A DNA stretch of 64,000 nucleotides from Rhizopus arrhizus (lineage: Eukaryota; Mucoromycota; Mucoromycetes; Mucorales; Rhizopodaceae), in assembly GCA_024220505.1 (NCBI GenBank), contig JAKZZE010000010.1:1-64000 (forward strand), in the 5' to 3' direction. The position numbers and the translations under genes were made by a program. The first letter of the stretch is position 1; each line of letters begins with the position of its first letter. Positions 21,071 to 34,294 of this stretch are shown piece by piece. The notes under the pieces were generated by a model. That model worked only from the letters and a program-made list of their open reading frames with translations, did not search any database and was not told the origin of the DNA.

Positions 21071-21352
21071 AGTTCGTACGTTATAAGCACTTACATAATG
21101 AGCTTTAAGCAGGTTACATCTTATCTTTTCTCACAGAGAGATCAGAGCGCAAGATTGCATACTGCCTTCAGTTACAATCACTGGTAACGGTTTAATCATA
21201 ATATGCCCAAGCAAATTTTATTGGCCAAAACTATTTTATATGCTGTACCGAATGATCTCCAGTCCTTGCCAGGATTAGACTTTTGTTTGACCTAATGGCA
21301 ACATTTCGGTCATTTAAGCTATTAGGTGAAAATTCGAATCCAGTAGCTGGCA
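21071..21352 (+). repeat. SINE-like repeat, uninterrupted copy
   Basis: This copy runs without a break through the point where Gypsy element 2 inserted in the other copy (10270/17630) and ends with A-box-like TGACCTAATGGCAACA and B-box ATTCGAATCC (21332-21341). It serves as an empty-site reference for the Gypsy insertion. Confidence 0.6.
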
Positions 21353-23030
21353 TCAATCACTACGGCGCAAAGAATCCTGCTTGAAGGATACGAATACTCG
21401 TTGCAGCATTTTTTTACAGCGCTTCTGGTGTATTTTTGAGTTTATTTTTTGGTTGTTCTCCGCATTTTTTTTAAAATGCTCCATTCATTTTTATTGCTCC
21501 ACCTTTTTTTTTTTTTTGCAGGTAAATATTGAAATGGGCTGGATCTACTTGGCAAAATCACTTTTTAAACTATATAAAACCTGAGTTTTGCTGTTAAAAG
21601 ACGTAACGAACCGATATTACACAACTTGCATTTTTCTGCATTATGATTGTAATGGTCGTAAAAAAGATTCCTTTTCATTGGTTTTTTTAAGCAATTACAA
21701 AGAAAGTAGATTGTGTACAATTTTTTATTTTTTTAAAAAAAAACGTTCTGCGACTCTCTTTTTTGTTTCTTTCTTGAACTATATTTTATGGTTGTTTTTA
21801 GAATAGATAATTTGCAACAACAAAAAAAGAGACAACTTATAACTCCATTGCTGCCAAAAATGTAAAAAAAGAACAAAGCTTACGTTTTTTTATACCTCTG
21901 TCAATTGTCGTATCTTAAACCACTTCCACATCTTGTGCTCTAGCTGATATGTTTTTAATGGAAACTTAAAATGTGAAAAAGAAGACATGTAAGCATTATG
22001 GCAAAGAGTCAGTAATGCACCTGTACCTTTAGTTCTATTTATTTTAGCAAATTTAAACAAGATATGCTTTAATTGCTGTAACTTTTCTTTGTATCCAATT
22101 GTAGTACTGCTTCATTATACTTTTACTAGTCGAGTTACATTACAAACTTTTTATGTTAATTGAACTGAGAGTAATTTGTCATAGTTGTGAATCTTTATTT
22201 TTTTGTATTAAATATGGAGGAATAAACTGAAGAATATAAATGCGTAATAGATATAAACAAGAGATGTATAAACTATTATCAAATTCAGACCATATACAAT
22301 AAAGTAATTTGTTTATAAATTACTTCTTCATTGGGTAAAAATATTGATTTGAGTAGGTTGACCTTTGTTATTATACTTTTTCTCTGTTATAGTCAGTTTA
22401 ATTGAAGCCAAAGGAATTCAATCTGTTTGACTACTAACAATTGTTGTAATCATGAATTAAATAAACTGAATTTCAAAAATAATAATAATAAAAGAAAAAA
22501 AAAAACGAGTTTGCAAATGCTCTGGGATGACGTCGTTATAACTTACAAATGTTTCAAAAAGTACAAGAAACTTCCAATTGTACTTCTTTTCTTTCTTCAT
22601 GTAATCCTGCTACGAAATTCTTACGGCTCATAATTACTTTTACTATTCTAAACACTTTCTAACAATTAAACTGTTATTATTTTTCTTGTACCTTAATCTT
22701 GTTATTGGCCCCTTTGCATCAAAATTGTTCTTTTATCCTGAATTATAATTATACCATGGTCGATTAATACATGGCTTCGTGAAAGTGTAAAAGTAAATAG
22801 TTATGATAAAGAAAAACCCGTTTACCTTTGATTCTAATGATTTATAGAAGAAACTTGAACAACATACTTTTACAAATATTTAACAAGAATTAGCTTTTTT
22901 TTTAAGGTAAATAATGATCGTTTGTTGATATACATTGCATCTAATGTATGTTTATAGAATATGAGCTACATTCCGTTTAGTCCTATGCTTTATGAAATAT
23001 TTAGTAGAAAAAAAGTCTTTATTTGGTAGG

Positions 23031-23066
<36 letters not shown>

Positions 23067-23402
23067 ATACAAGTTCAGTACTCATAATGAAAAAAATCTT
23101 ATTTTGATTAGCATATTGGATATAAGGCTATAAATCCCTTTAACAACAACGTAACACTGTAGAGATAATGGAAGGTGTCAAATAACATATCATTTTGCAG
23201 TGCAACTTGTTAACAGATACAAAACCTGAAGCTTTGTTTAAAAACTCTTAAAACGATTTTTTTTATTACAGCTACAAAACGTATAAAAATAGTTTCTTGT
23301 AAAAGGTTTTAAGCATAGAAACATATGCATAGAATTTATTTGGATTATAGTCGAAGAGTGATTTACGTGAATACAGCAATACATAAGAGAAGATTAGATA
23401 TA
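21353..23402. other. AT-rich intergenic DNA with long homopolymer
   Basis: Two kilobases without a supportable gene. Small ORFs at 21381, 21588 and 22427 are rich in Phe/Lys codons from T and A runs and have no family signature. An A tract of about 36 bases lies at 23029-23064. Nothing else was recognised. Confidence 0.5.
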
Positions 23403-25033
23403 CAGTAGCGGACAAAACTGGTGCACAAAACTTTTTTTTCAGCTTTTAACTACCATTACCTGCTCATGGTAATTGCAATAGTCATGAAACTGTACTAGAA
23501 GGAGGATATACTAGTCATTGTAATCTATGTATGTTCTAAGCATGACATTGTTAAAACTGAGCGATAAGCGTGCTTTAAATTTATAAAATTTTATATTTTC
23601 TAAAAACCGCAAAAGTGGCTAAGACCTTAGACTTTATATAATCATCTCATCTCTTAATATCATCGGATGTTCTTCTTTGCATATGCTAATAATATGCGTG
23701 TATATAATTTCTAATAAAAGAACCCGGCTCTTTAACTACTCTTTTCCAAAGATCATCGACCCTTTTTGATCTAGTGTCGTATCATCATACCTTTGCCATC
23801 AATTGCCACCTGGCATGCTTAAGCGGACTTAGGCCGGGATTAGTGGCGGCTAAACTTGTAGTACAGAAGCGCTGTTATCAAATATTGAGTTTGTGACATG
23901 CGTCGACTTGTGCCTTGTATCATTGTCATACTGAAACGAGAGATTACGACGTTTTAGACCACTATACGCTAGGCTTTTGTGGTATGAAGTAAGCGAAATA
24001 TATGTGTATATTTCTGAGTTCATTATACCATCATATACTTGACACACATATTCCGGTCCTCAATATCTAATACAGCCTTAAAACATAAAAGAGCAGCCAG
24101 CATGCTTCATTGTTTGATCACCGTGAAAAAATCGCTCAGGTTGCTCGACTTGCTTTCAATATTAGTGTATACTATCTGCATCCATAATGTTCATATTTGT
24201 TTCATTGCTAAAGATAGCAGACTTCCAGCCCTCTATTGTATACAATGGCTTGTCGTGATACCACATTCATCGCTTTTTCCGGCTAATACAGCTGATGAAA
24301 TTCTTCGATTCCTTACTTCCAGACTCAAAATCTAGCTTCCAACAGTTCCTTCAGACTGACAATTTGCTAATACTGTATCTTAAGGTCCTCAAAATGTGCT
24401 GAGCATCGGAAACTGTGTGTAACGGACCTTGTCCAAGCTTTAGGTTGGTGATTGAGCTAGTAACTTTTCAGACTAAAAGCGGGAGACCTTCATGATCACA
24501 AGACATTAAGTTTCTTTCTTCCCTCTTTCTCCTGTTGATTGTCCATTTAGAGATTCTTGTTATTCTAGAAATATCTGTTGTCGTACGAACTAAGTGTATT
24601 CGAGATCTCAGAGTTTCGTTTTTACAGTTGCTTATTTTCTTAAACATATAAGGCTAGTACTTTGTTATAGTGAATAGGGTAAAAACAAAAAGGGGGATTC
24701 AATGGGAAATACAAAATAACTACGGTTTTATATATTTTTTAAGAGCTACTAAAATTCACTAATATGCGGTGAAATCTGAAAGCAAACGGGAGAGATATGG
24801 GGAAAATTGAAAGAAGGCTAGACAAGCACCATATTTTTGGCGAAAATTGAAATATGCAAAAAATCACTAAAAATGACCTTACGTCTGGGGGATGTCTGGT
24901 ACAGTTCCGGTTTACATAACATAATGTATATTTTGGACTGTCTTTCAGATGGTATATGCCACAAAAGTCGCAGACATATGGCGGAGATACAATGTTGATT
25001 TTAATTTTTGTGCACCAGTTTTGTCCGCTACTG
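23403..25033 (-). mobile_element. Tc1/mariner element, copy C (dead)
   Basis: The 1631-bp element is flanked by TA (23401-23402 and 25034-25035), with both inverted repeats intact and the transposase remnant on the minus strand. It is collinear with copies A and D. The forward ORF 24039-24335 is an antisense shadow that also occurs in copy A. Confidence 0.9.
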
Positions 25034-25035
25034 TA

Positions 25036-26125
25036 TATTTTGGATGGAGTTTTGATGGTAATTAAAAAAAAAAAAAAAGGAACATGGAAAAAGAAGTTAT
25101 TAAATCATAGACATAGGCATAAAAGCATAAAAAAATAAAAAAAAAGAAGGCTACATAAATGAAATGAAGAAAAAGGCATTAAAGATCGGAAAGCATACCA
25201 TTATGTCTACCACCCGTTCTGCCACTCGTCCTACTTCTCGTCGTCAAAATAAAAAGAGATGAATAGAATTGTTTCTTTTTCCTTTTATTGTTTTATCTTT
25301 GTTAAATAAATTCTACTATTGTTTGTTAAATGTCGTTTAGAATTGTCTTGTCATGACTAGATCTCCATGATGGTAATGTTGGTACTTTTTTATATAGCTT
25401 AGTTATTATTCTTCAATGCCATTGGTCCTATGACGTTAATTATATGAAATAAACTTGCATGGATTTTAAAGCATTATTTTATTTTTTTTTTTTTATGGCT
25501 CTTTTCTTTTTTTTTTTTTCGTATATTCATTATTACTCTACTTTGTTAAAAGTTTTTGATACTTTTTGTTATTGCTGATATGCACCATGTTTTGAAAACA
25601 AAATAGCTAAAACTAAATCAGCTCAAACAGTCAACGCATTACAAATGAAAAAAAAAAAAAAAAACAATTATTATGTTGCATGGGTATGAAGTTGTTGAAT
25701 GTTGTATTCCTTTTAACCATTTCTTTTTATCTTTGCTTATAGTAAGCTCTAGTATTCTTTTACTTCAAATATTGCGAGAGCTTTAGTCAAACAAGATGTT
25801 TTTAACGAATGGTTCACTAATGAAAAGAAAACTTAGTTATGGTTACATTACAACATGCAACAACCCTTGCTCTTCTTTATATCTTTATTTGTATTTCTTT
25901 CCGCTCCTTACCTTGACACTTTACTGACTCTATCTGTAGTGTACAACCTAGCTGTATAATCAATACTCTATCATGCTGTAGACCAGTTTGTCGCAACTAT
26001 TCATCCTCTGCTTTTGTATACTATGCTTAATGTGTTGTTTCATATTGTGTATGCTGTTGATATTAGGTAAAATTATACTCTATGCTGCTTCAGATAGATT
26101 GAACCTTAACCAACAACATATTGTA
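25036..26125. other. AT-rich intergenic DNA
   Basis: Contains A/T tracts and a 19-codon Arg/Ser/Thr-rich frame at 25202 resembling a basic retroelement tail, too short to support. No other feature was seen. The last five bases before 26131 (TAGAT) are the target duplication of the following chromovirus. Confidence 0.5.
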
Positions 26126-26130
26126 TAGAT

Positions 26131-26464
26131 TGAGATATTTTCAGATAATTAAGTGAGAAAAAAGAAAGGAGATAGTACTTGAAAACTAGTGAATGAGTCT
26201 CTATGTAACCTCTTTATTAGATTTCAAGACGAGAGAGAGAACCCATTTAATCAAACTACGCCTTTATATAGGAAATGAAATTATTCAGGGACCGAAGTGA
26301 GTTCAAGGTCAATTTTAGTACTGAGCTTGAACAATATAAACATTGTATATGAGCTTTTAAGGAATATGTAATAAGTAATATTATGTATTCAGTACTTGTT
26401 ATTTCTTATATAAGATCTGAGTAATCTCATACGAATAATAGTATTTAATGAGGTAAATACGACA
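26131..26464 (-). repeat. 3' LTR of chromovirus copy 2
   Basis: A 334-bp LTR matching 35265-35598 with a T for G difference near 26141. In element sense it begins TGTCGTATTTAC and contains a TATA box (CCTATATAAAGG). Confidence 0.93.
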
Positions 26465-26522
26465 TAGCCCCCGACCAGTATGAGATTACTTTGAAGAAAA
26501 TCTTGTGACTATTTTTAATATA

Positions 26523-28152
26523 CAGTAGCGGACAAAACTGGTGCACAAAACTTAAAATTAACATTGTATCTCCGCCATATGTCTGCGACTTTTGTGGTAT
26601 ATACCATCTGAAAGACAGTCTAAAATATACATTACGTTATGTAAACCGGAACTGTGCCGGACATCCCTCAGGCATAAGGTCATTTTTAGTGATTTTTTGC
26701 ATATTTCAATTTTCGCCAAAAATGTAGTGCTTGTCTAGCCTTCTTTCAATTTTCCCCAAATCTCTCCCGTTTGCTTTCAGATTTCACAGCAGATTAGTAA
26801 ATTCTAGTAGCTCATAAAAAATATATAAAACTGTACTTATTTTGTATTTCCCATTGAGCCCCCCCTTTTGTTTTTACCCTATTCACTATAACAAAGTACT
26901 AGCCTTATATGTTTAAGAAAATAAGCAACTGTAAAAATGAAACTCTGAGATCTCGAATACACTTAGTTCGTACGACAACAGATACTCCTAGAGTAACAAG
27001 AATCACTAAATGGACAATCAACAGGAGAAAGAGGGAAGAAAGAAACTTAATGTCTTGTGATCATGAAGGTATTCCGCTATTAGCCTGAAAAGTTATTAGT
27101 TCAGTCATCAACCTAGAGCTTGGACAAGGTCCGCTACACACAGTTCCTGATGCTCAGCACATTTTGAGGACCTTAAGATACAGTGTTAGCAGACTGTCAG
27201 TCTAAAGGCACAGTAGGAAGCTAGATTTTGAGTCTGGAAGTAAGGAATCGAAGAATTTCATCAGCTGTATAAGTCGGAAAAAGCGATGAATGTGGTATCA
27301 CGACAAGCCATTGTATACTATAGAGGGCTGGAAGTCTGCTATCTTTAGCAATGAAACAAATATGAACATTATGGATGCAGACAGTATACACTAATATTGA
27401 AAGCAAGTCGAGCAACCTTAGCGATTTTTTCACGGTGATCAAACAATGAAGCATGCTGGCTGCTCTGTTATGTTTTAAGGCTGTATTAGATATTGAGGAC
27501 CAGAATATGTGTGTCAGGTATACGATGGTATAATGAACTCATAAATATGCACATATATTTCGCTTACTTCATACCACAAAAGCCTAGCGTATAGTGGTCT
27601 AAAACGTCGTAATCTCTCGTTTCAGCATGACAATGACACAAGGCACAAGTCAACGCATACCACAAACTCAATATTTGATAACAGCGCCTCTGTGCTACAA
27701 GTTTAGCCGCCACTAATCCCGGCCTAAGTCCGCTTAAGCATGCCAGGTGGCAATTGATGGCAAAGGTATGATGATACGACACTAGATCAAAAAGGGTCGA
27801 TGATCTTTGGAAAAGAATAGTTAAAGAGCCGGGTTCTTTTACTGAAAATGATATACACGCATATTATTAGCATATGCAAAGAAGAACATCCGATGATATC
27901 AAGAGATGAGATGATTATATAAAGTCTAAGGTCTTAGCCACTTTTGCGGTTTTTAGAAAATATAAAATTTTATAAATTTAAAGCACGCTTATCGCTCAGT
28001 TTTAACAATGTCATGCTCAGAACATACATAAATTACAATGACTAGTATATCCTCCTTCTAGTACAGTTTCATGACTATTGCAACTACCATGAGCAGGTAA
28101 TGGTAGTTAAAAGCTGAAAAAAAGTTTTGTGCACCAGTTTTGTCCGCTACTG
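26523..28152 (+). mobile_element. Tc1/mariner element, copy D (dead)
   Basis: The 1630-bp element is flanked by TA (26521-26522, 28153-28154), inserted between pol and the 3' LTR of the chromovirus. Transposase remnant on the plus strand with stops, several shared with copy A (for example the TGA within TTAGYCTGAAAAG). The antisense ORF at 27221-27454 is not a gene. Confidence 0.9.
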
Positions 28153-28218
28153 TATATGTTTTTTTTTTTTTTTTTTTTTTTTGAAAAGTAATTTACTTAT
28201 GAAGAGATTTAAGTCGTT

Positions 28219-28796
28219 TGTTGTAGAACAGCGTCTGATCATAACGGACATTGAATAATCACAACTAAAAGAAGTATATTAAAACTGATAAAAGATAATA
28301 ATTTAAATCTTTATCAAATAAAATATATTCTTCTTCTTTCTTATATAAAACTATCACTATTAGATTCATCCTATAAAGTAAACATGAACAATAAATAAGT
28401 CATGACCTTTATTATTCATCATTTCTGTAAATGAATAATAATGGATCAGGTACCTAGTCAACTATGATCTGACTGGAGGCATTTCATATAAATATATCTT
28501 TCCTCTCAATGAAGACGGGACAATTCTCCCAGATCAGTTAAAGAACAATAAGATCTATAAAACAACGAATTAAAAATTTTCATAATCGATTCAGTGATCA
28601 TTCTTCAATCAAACATGTCAATTATTGGATCTACGCTCATAACAACTCATTTACCCGCCAACTGATAGAAGAATATAAATAGTAGACTTTGTAATGATTT
28701 CTTTTTAATAATTAAGATTGTCTTAAATAAAGTTCAGTCTCAAAAAGTATTCTTTGGTTTTTATCGCTACCTTAATTACTTTACCAGAACATAACA
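28219..28796 (+). repeat. Solo LTR, 575-bp family, copy C
   Basis: The 578-bp LTR has ends TGTTGTAG..CATAACA and a perfect target duplication TCGTT (28214-28218 and 28797-28801) in the last codons of the chromovirus pol. It is related to the two LTRs at 38547-39121 and 39816-40390. It changes the end of the Pol frame: the native tail KRLKSLHK resumes on the far side, with its stop at about 28193. Confidence 0.9.
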
Positions 28797-31700
28797 TCGT
28801 TTACTGGATCGAGTAGCTGTGGATGAAGTATTACAGACATTTTTAGTTGAAGGCTTATTACGACGAGTTCTTTTAACAGATCGTGTTGAAGAGCCAACAT
28901 TAGAATTAATTGTGGATTTTTTATCAACCAAATTAGAATTGGTTTCATCATCAGAAGAGAAATGTTTCATAGCAGCACTTATAGTACCAGATGGTGTAGA
29001 TTTTAATACTTCAGATGAAGATGGAGAATTGGTAATTGGAGCATTTTTTGGAGGAATATACTTTTTACCAAGATTTTTCCAATAGTTGCGTAGTGTGTTA
29101 GGGTCATTAAACTTATCTGCAGATAGCCATTCATCCCACTCACTGCTATAGTTTTTCCAACGTACAAGGTACTCACAGTCTTTTGGAGGGCCACGATGGT
29201 TTATAACTGCCTCGATTTCGAAATTTATGATCTCATTACCTTCATCATCCAGTTCGATCACTTCTTCATTAGAGATTAATTTCAGCTCAACAGAAGTGTA
29301 GGCACGAGGCATAAGGACACCAGTTTCGTCACGTAAGATATAGGCATTTCCTTTATTTTTACGTACGACTGTATATGGTCCTTCATAAGCAGGAGCAAGT
29401 TGACCAGATTTATTTGGAATACGAACCATGACATGAGAGCCAGGTGTGTAATCAACAAGTCTATGAGAATCATTGAACTTTGCTTGTTCAAGTTCTATTT
29501 GTGCTTTGGTTTTATTTACAATAGCTGGGAATACAATATCAGTCATATAGTCAATGCGTTTCATGAGTTCTTCATGAGACATTGGTGGTTTATCTTTAAC
29601 TTCTTTGAGCTTATCTTTGTCAGATCGAAAACCATAAGGTTCGTTCATTTTACGTGCGAACATGAGAGAGAAAGGTGTGGAATTTAACCGTTTGGATATA
29701 CGATTATTCATAGCAAGTTGAATAGATGGAAGATATAAATCCCAATCATTGCCAACACCATGAGTGGCTTTAGCCAGTAATTTTTTGACTGATTGTACAG
29801 TACGTTCACTGATTCCATTAGCAGATGGGTGTAGAGGGGTGATGAATCGATGATCATAGCCCATAGCATCAGCTAAATCTTTAGAGAGCGAGTTTTTAAA
29901 CTCTGTTCCATTATCACTTTGAAGTTTTGTAGGAAAACCCATAGTTGAGAATACGTCAATAAGAGAGCGTAAAATTGTATCTGATCTTTTATCAGGTAGA
30001 GCACGAAGTATACAAAAACGTGTACAAACATCGATGATAACCATAAAATAATTATTATTGTAAACGGAAGTAGTATGCATAGGACCACCAAGATCAATAG
30101 CATAATGATCACCAGGGTAGTAGCTATAAATGCTGCGTAGAGGATGGAAGCCTCTTTTTTCTATATTATGTTTCATACAATCTTTGCATTGCTTAATGAA
30201 TTTAATGCAATCACCTATCAGGTTAGGCCAATGAATACCGTCATTATGGAGACGTTTGACCATTTGTTCAGCACCATAGTGACCAATTTTATTATGGGCA
30301 TCTATAAGTAACTGTTGGTGTTCAGCCAAAGGCGGTGTAAGATAATCCGAATATAATGGCTGTGCAGATTGTACATAAAATAGGTATTGATCATTGATGT
30401 TATTATCAATATTTCTTAGATCAGTATTTTCTTTAACTTGATTGATGTCCTTTTGTGCATCAGAAGTTGTAGTTTCTTGTATTACTGAAATAATGTTAAT
30501 AGCAGCATTGTATTTAGAATAAGCTCGATGTCTTTTCTTTGTATTGATTGTCTCAGAAATAGCATGATTCTGTCTATACGAGGATAATCGTTTGCCTTTT
30601 TTGATATCGCTTTCATGCTCGACCGTATCCTTTGGCGGATATAATCTGGATAGTTTGTCAGGTAAGACATTTTCCAAACCTGGAACATGAATGACACTAA
30701 AGTTATAATCAAGGATGACGTCAAGCCATTTAATAAGCATACTATTTGCATTCTTTTGGGAATGAATATAGCATAAAGCTTTATGGTCAGTGTATAAAGT
30801 AAATCGTGTGCCCCATATAAATTTATGAAATTGGGTTAAGGCATAAACTACACCAAGCAATTCACGCATTGTAACACTGTAGCGTTTTTCGCTTCTTGAC
30901 AGGGAACGGGACATGAAACCAATGTATCTTTTGATTTTAGATATTTCACCATTGGGTTTAGTCACTTCGAACTCTTGATATAAGCAACAACCAGTACTGT
31001 TATCTGATGAATCAGTAGCGATACAAAATGGTTTTGACAAATCAGGATGGGATAACATCAATTCTGAAGACAAAATGTGCTTGATACTATCAAAGTGCAT
31101 TTGATGCTCTTTTGTCCATTCGAAAGGACCTTTAACTTTTTCATCATGGCAACGCAAAGCATCTAAGGGAGCCATGAGAAGTGCAGCATTGGGAGTATGT
31201 TGTCTAAAATAGTTGACAAACCCAAGAAAACTTTGCACTTGCTTCTGAGTAGTAGGACGAGGCCAATCGTATATATTTGTTAATTTTCGGGCATCTATCT
31301 GCTTTCCTGAGGCAGAAATAGAATATCCTAATAAGTAAACGGCAGATTTTGCCAAATAGGTCTTTTCAAAATTGACTTTTAAATTAGCATCAGTTAATAT
31401 TTGTAGCACTTTTTTAACATGAAGAAAATGTGCATGTATAGATGAACTGAATATACAGATATCATCAACAAAACATTTTACATAAGGAAGATCTTTAAAT
31501 AATGTTAACATTATACGAGAGAATAACTGACTTATTGTAGATATTCCAAAAGGAGCACCTCTATACATATATTGTAAATTATTGGGTGCAGTAAAAGTAG
31601 TTTTAATTTGATCATCCTTATTTACAGGAAACTGATTAAATGCAGATTTTAGATCTAACGTGCTAAAAATGACTGCACCAGACATAGAATTGAATATGTC

Positions 31701-33292
31701 GTTAATTAATGGAAGTTGATGATTATCAACTGGTAAGACCTTATTTAACATTCTAGGATCCAACACTAATCGAATTTTATCTGTCTTAGTGCCGTCTAAA
31801 TTTTTTTTATGAGTTACTGTCATAGGCAGATTCCATCCAGATGGAGTTGCTGGAATGCTAATACCTTCATCTAACCAACTATTTATTATATCCATTACTT
31901 TAGGCTGTAAGGTATATGCTATTGGATATTGTTTTATATTGGCAACATAATCTTTTGGTGTTGGAAGATGTAAAACAGCCTCTTTAATATTACATAAAGA
32001 ATTCTTATTTAAGTTTTTATTTGCTTCGATGTATGGTTTAATAGCCATATCAAAAACGTTTTGTTCTTTTTCTGTACCGGCTCGTGAAATATTTGGTTCA
32101 TAAGCTTTATCTAGAATAGAGTCGTCTAATTCTTTTTCAGTACTCTTATGTTTAACTGCTACATTCATTAAATGAATGGAAAGTTTAGGAAGCAAATCTG
32201 TTCCAATAAGAATTTTACAGTTGTGAGAGGAAGCATGATCGTCAATAATATCAAACTTATGTTTAATAATGTGGTCAATGTTGTCGTATTCGACATTCAC
32301 ATAGTCAATAGATCTCATTCTGGGAATTTGGTCGCCATTTGCTAAAACTAGGTTACCAGGAACTGAATGAAATTTAATATTATTGTCTATTGCAAATTTT
32401 TTATTTATGACAGAGACACGTGCACCAGTATCTATGATACCATAAGTGTTCACATTATTAAGCGTGATTGGAGTAACGGGGGAATAAGCCACATTATCCG
32501 ATTCGAATAGACTATCATCTTCTCCAACTTTATTATTACGAATGGCAAAGACATTTTTGTTATACTCTTCATCAAAACTAGTATTTATATTTTTATTTGA
32601 ACAGATTATGTTTCTGTCATAATGCTTATAAAGAAATTCAAATTCGTCATCAGATGATTCACATTGTTCATACGATTGCGAGGTAGATTCATTTTTACTA
32701 GGAGATAAAGATAAATCAGTAACTCTGTTTTTAGGAGATTTATTTATCTGACTAATGCTAGTGATCGAGTTGGACAACTCTAAATTGCTAACAGTTTTGT
32801 CATTTCCTTTAGAAGAATTACTTACAATTTGTTTGCCATATTTTCTTTTGATATGTTCAAGTCTTACAGAACAAGATGAATAATGACCAGGAGAGTACTT
32901 GGCAGTTTTGCAAAATGTGCATATACCTTGTTTCTTTAAATCCGCAATTTCTTGCTGAAATTCAACAGATGTTTTTGAAACTTTTTGGTTCTTATGTTCA
33001 CTTTGATGTACCATTTTTCTTTTTTTAGTATTGGTGTTATCATCATGTTCAACGAGTTTTTTGGTATTATCTTCCTTTTTCTTATCCTTAAGGATGTTCA
33101 ACAAAGCAGATTCTAAGTTGGCCATTTCTTTAATGAGAATTGACTCAAGGACATTCCATTCCTTAGGCAGAGGAATAGGTAAGTTGCGTGTTGAATAAAT
33201 ACTTTCTCCAGTGATATTGGAGCTAGTAGAGACAAGCGAGGGAAGATTTTTTTTGACAGTATCTTGGACAATTTCCTGAAACTTGACAGTGT
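28797..33292 (-). pseudogene. Chromovirus Pol (protease-RT-RNase H-integrase-chromodomain), ends cut by insertions
   Basis: About 1500 open codons. Order: Gag C-terminus with the CTFCKTAKYSPGHYSSC cluster; protease (GIIDTGARVSVI, ILIGTDLLPKL); reverse transcriptase with DLKSAFNQFPV, APFGISTISQLFS and FVDDICIFSS; RNase H (CIATDSSDNSTG, LYTDHKALCYI); integrase zinc module ending CKDCMKH; integrase catalytic residues in AIDLGGPM, QSDNGTEFKN and NGISERTVQ; and a C-terminal chromodomain (CEYLVRWKNYSSEWDEW, NTLRNYW) that would target integration to methylated-histone chromatin. The first 14 codons of the longest frame come from the solo LTR at 33293 and its last codons from the LTR at 28219, so the reading frame is an artefact at both ends. 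Confidence 0.93.
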
Positions 33293-33633
33293 TGTCATGT
33301 TTTGACATGTCAATAAGATACAGTCTTATCATTCTGGACTAAATCTTTACAAATGAGTTTGAATAAGAATAGAACCTGATAATTATCACTGCCCTAAACA
33401 GCCAAGTTTCACTTTCATCTCAACAGTTGATTATTAACATCAGTCTATAAAATTTTTCTTATACATGTCAAATCATATCGGTCGTAACTATTTTTGTCAT
33501 CTAATCTCAGGTCTTGCTCAACTAATATAAATAGCCTTGAAATCTTTCTTTAATAAAAGTATTCGACTTTAGAACTATTGTTCGGTCTCGTTAATTGTTC
33601 TTTATCTTATTTTTGAATACTTAAAACACTTCA
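33293..33633 (+). repeat. Solo LTR, 341-bp family, copy 2, in chromovirus gag
   Basis: TGTCATG..CACTTCA with target duplication AGTGT (33288-33292 and 33634-33638). It matches 20710-21051. It interrupts gag between codons that are adjacent in chromovirus copy 1. Confidence 0.88.
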
Positions 33634-33643
33634 AGTGTAAAGC

Positions 33644-34294
33644 TGTTTAGGAAAGGGGAGTTTTAGGTAAATATAATATAGCAATCAAAGATAAAGAAAT
33701 ACTGTTAGAACTTGGTATCTCTTTATTAAGTTAAGATAACTATTATATGATTCAAAAATAAATTCTACATGTAAAAAGTGAGAGTATTTATAGACATGAT
33801 ACGGATAAAGAATTAGGACAGATTTATAATCAATTTGACAGAATAGATGATTACTATTTCTAATTATTAGTTTAGCCTGTTCCTAGCTTGTATTGTCAAT
33901 TATGCTATTGGGATGGTTTCAGATATAACTATTTAAGGAGACGGTACGGATGAATATAAAGACTTTTAGTTCCGTGATTGGATATCATTGCTAACAATAA
34001 TATCTCAGTCAGGATAAATGTTTTCATGACTAATGATGATCCGGTAAGTAATCGTCATTCCTTATTCAACATGCTCATATTATTAATAAACTACATTACA
34101 ACCATGTCATCTTATTTGACTATGTGAAGTAAATATGAATAAAGCTTAATATAAAAATCTAATCAAAGTATTTTATTGATCTGTGTTGGGAATAATGTTA
34201 TAAATGATACCAAGTTATGTCAACATATTATTCAGGATCATATCTGATTCTTTTTACTAAAATAAAGTGACTATAATCTTATGTATCCTTAACA
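33644..34294 (+). repeat. Solo LTR, 651 bp, in chromovirus gag
   Basis: TGTTTAGG..CCTTAACA flanked by AAAGC on both sides (33639-33643 and 34295-34299). Removing it together with the neighbouring LTR restores the gag sequence of copy 1 exactly (AGTGTAAAGCCTCG). It holds an internal inverted pair, AACTTGGTATC near 33709 and GATACCAAGTT near 34206, of unknown meaning. Confidence 0.85.

Noticed and set aside
23029..23064. Long homopolymer tracts (here, 28160, 41341, 46752, 52833) as retrogene tails
   Set aside because: No intronless gene copy or target duplication accompanies them. Simple A/T tracts are common throughout this genome.
33703..34225. Separate copia-type solo LTR (TGTTAGAAC..GTCAACA)
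   Set aside because: The flanks AATAC and TATTA do not match, while the larger unit 33644-34294 has a perfect AAAGC duplication, so this is an internal inverted pair.
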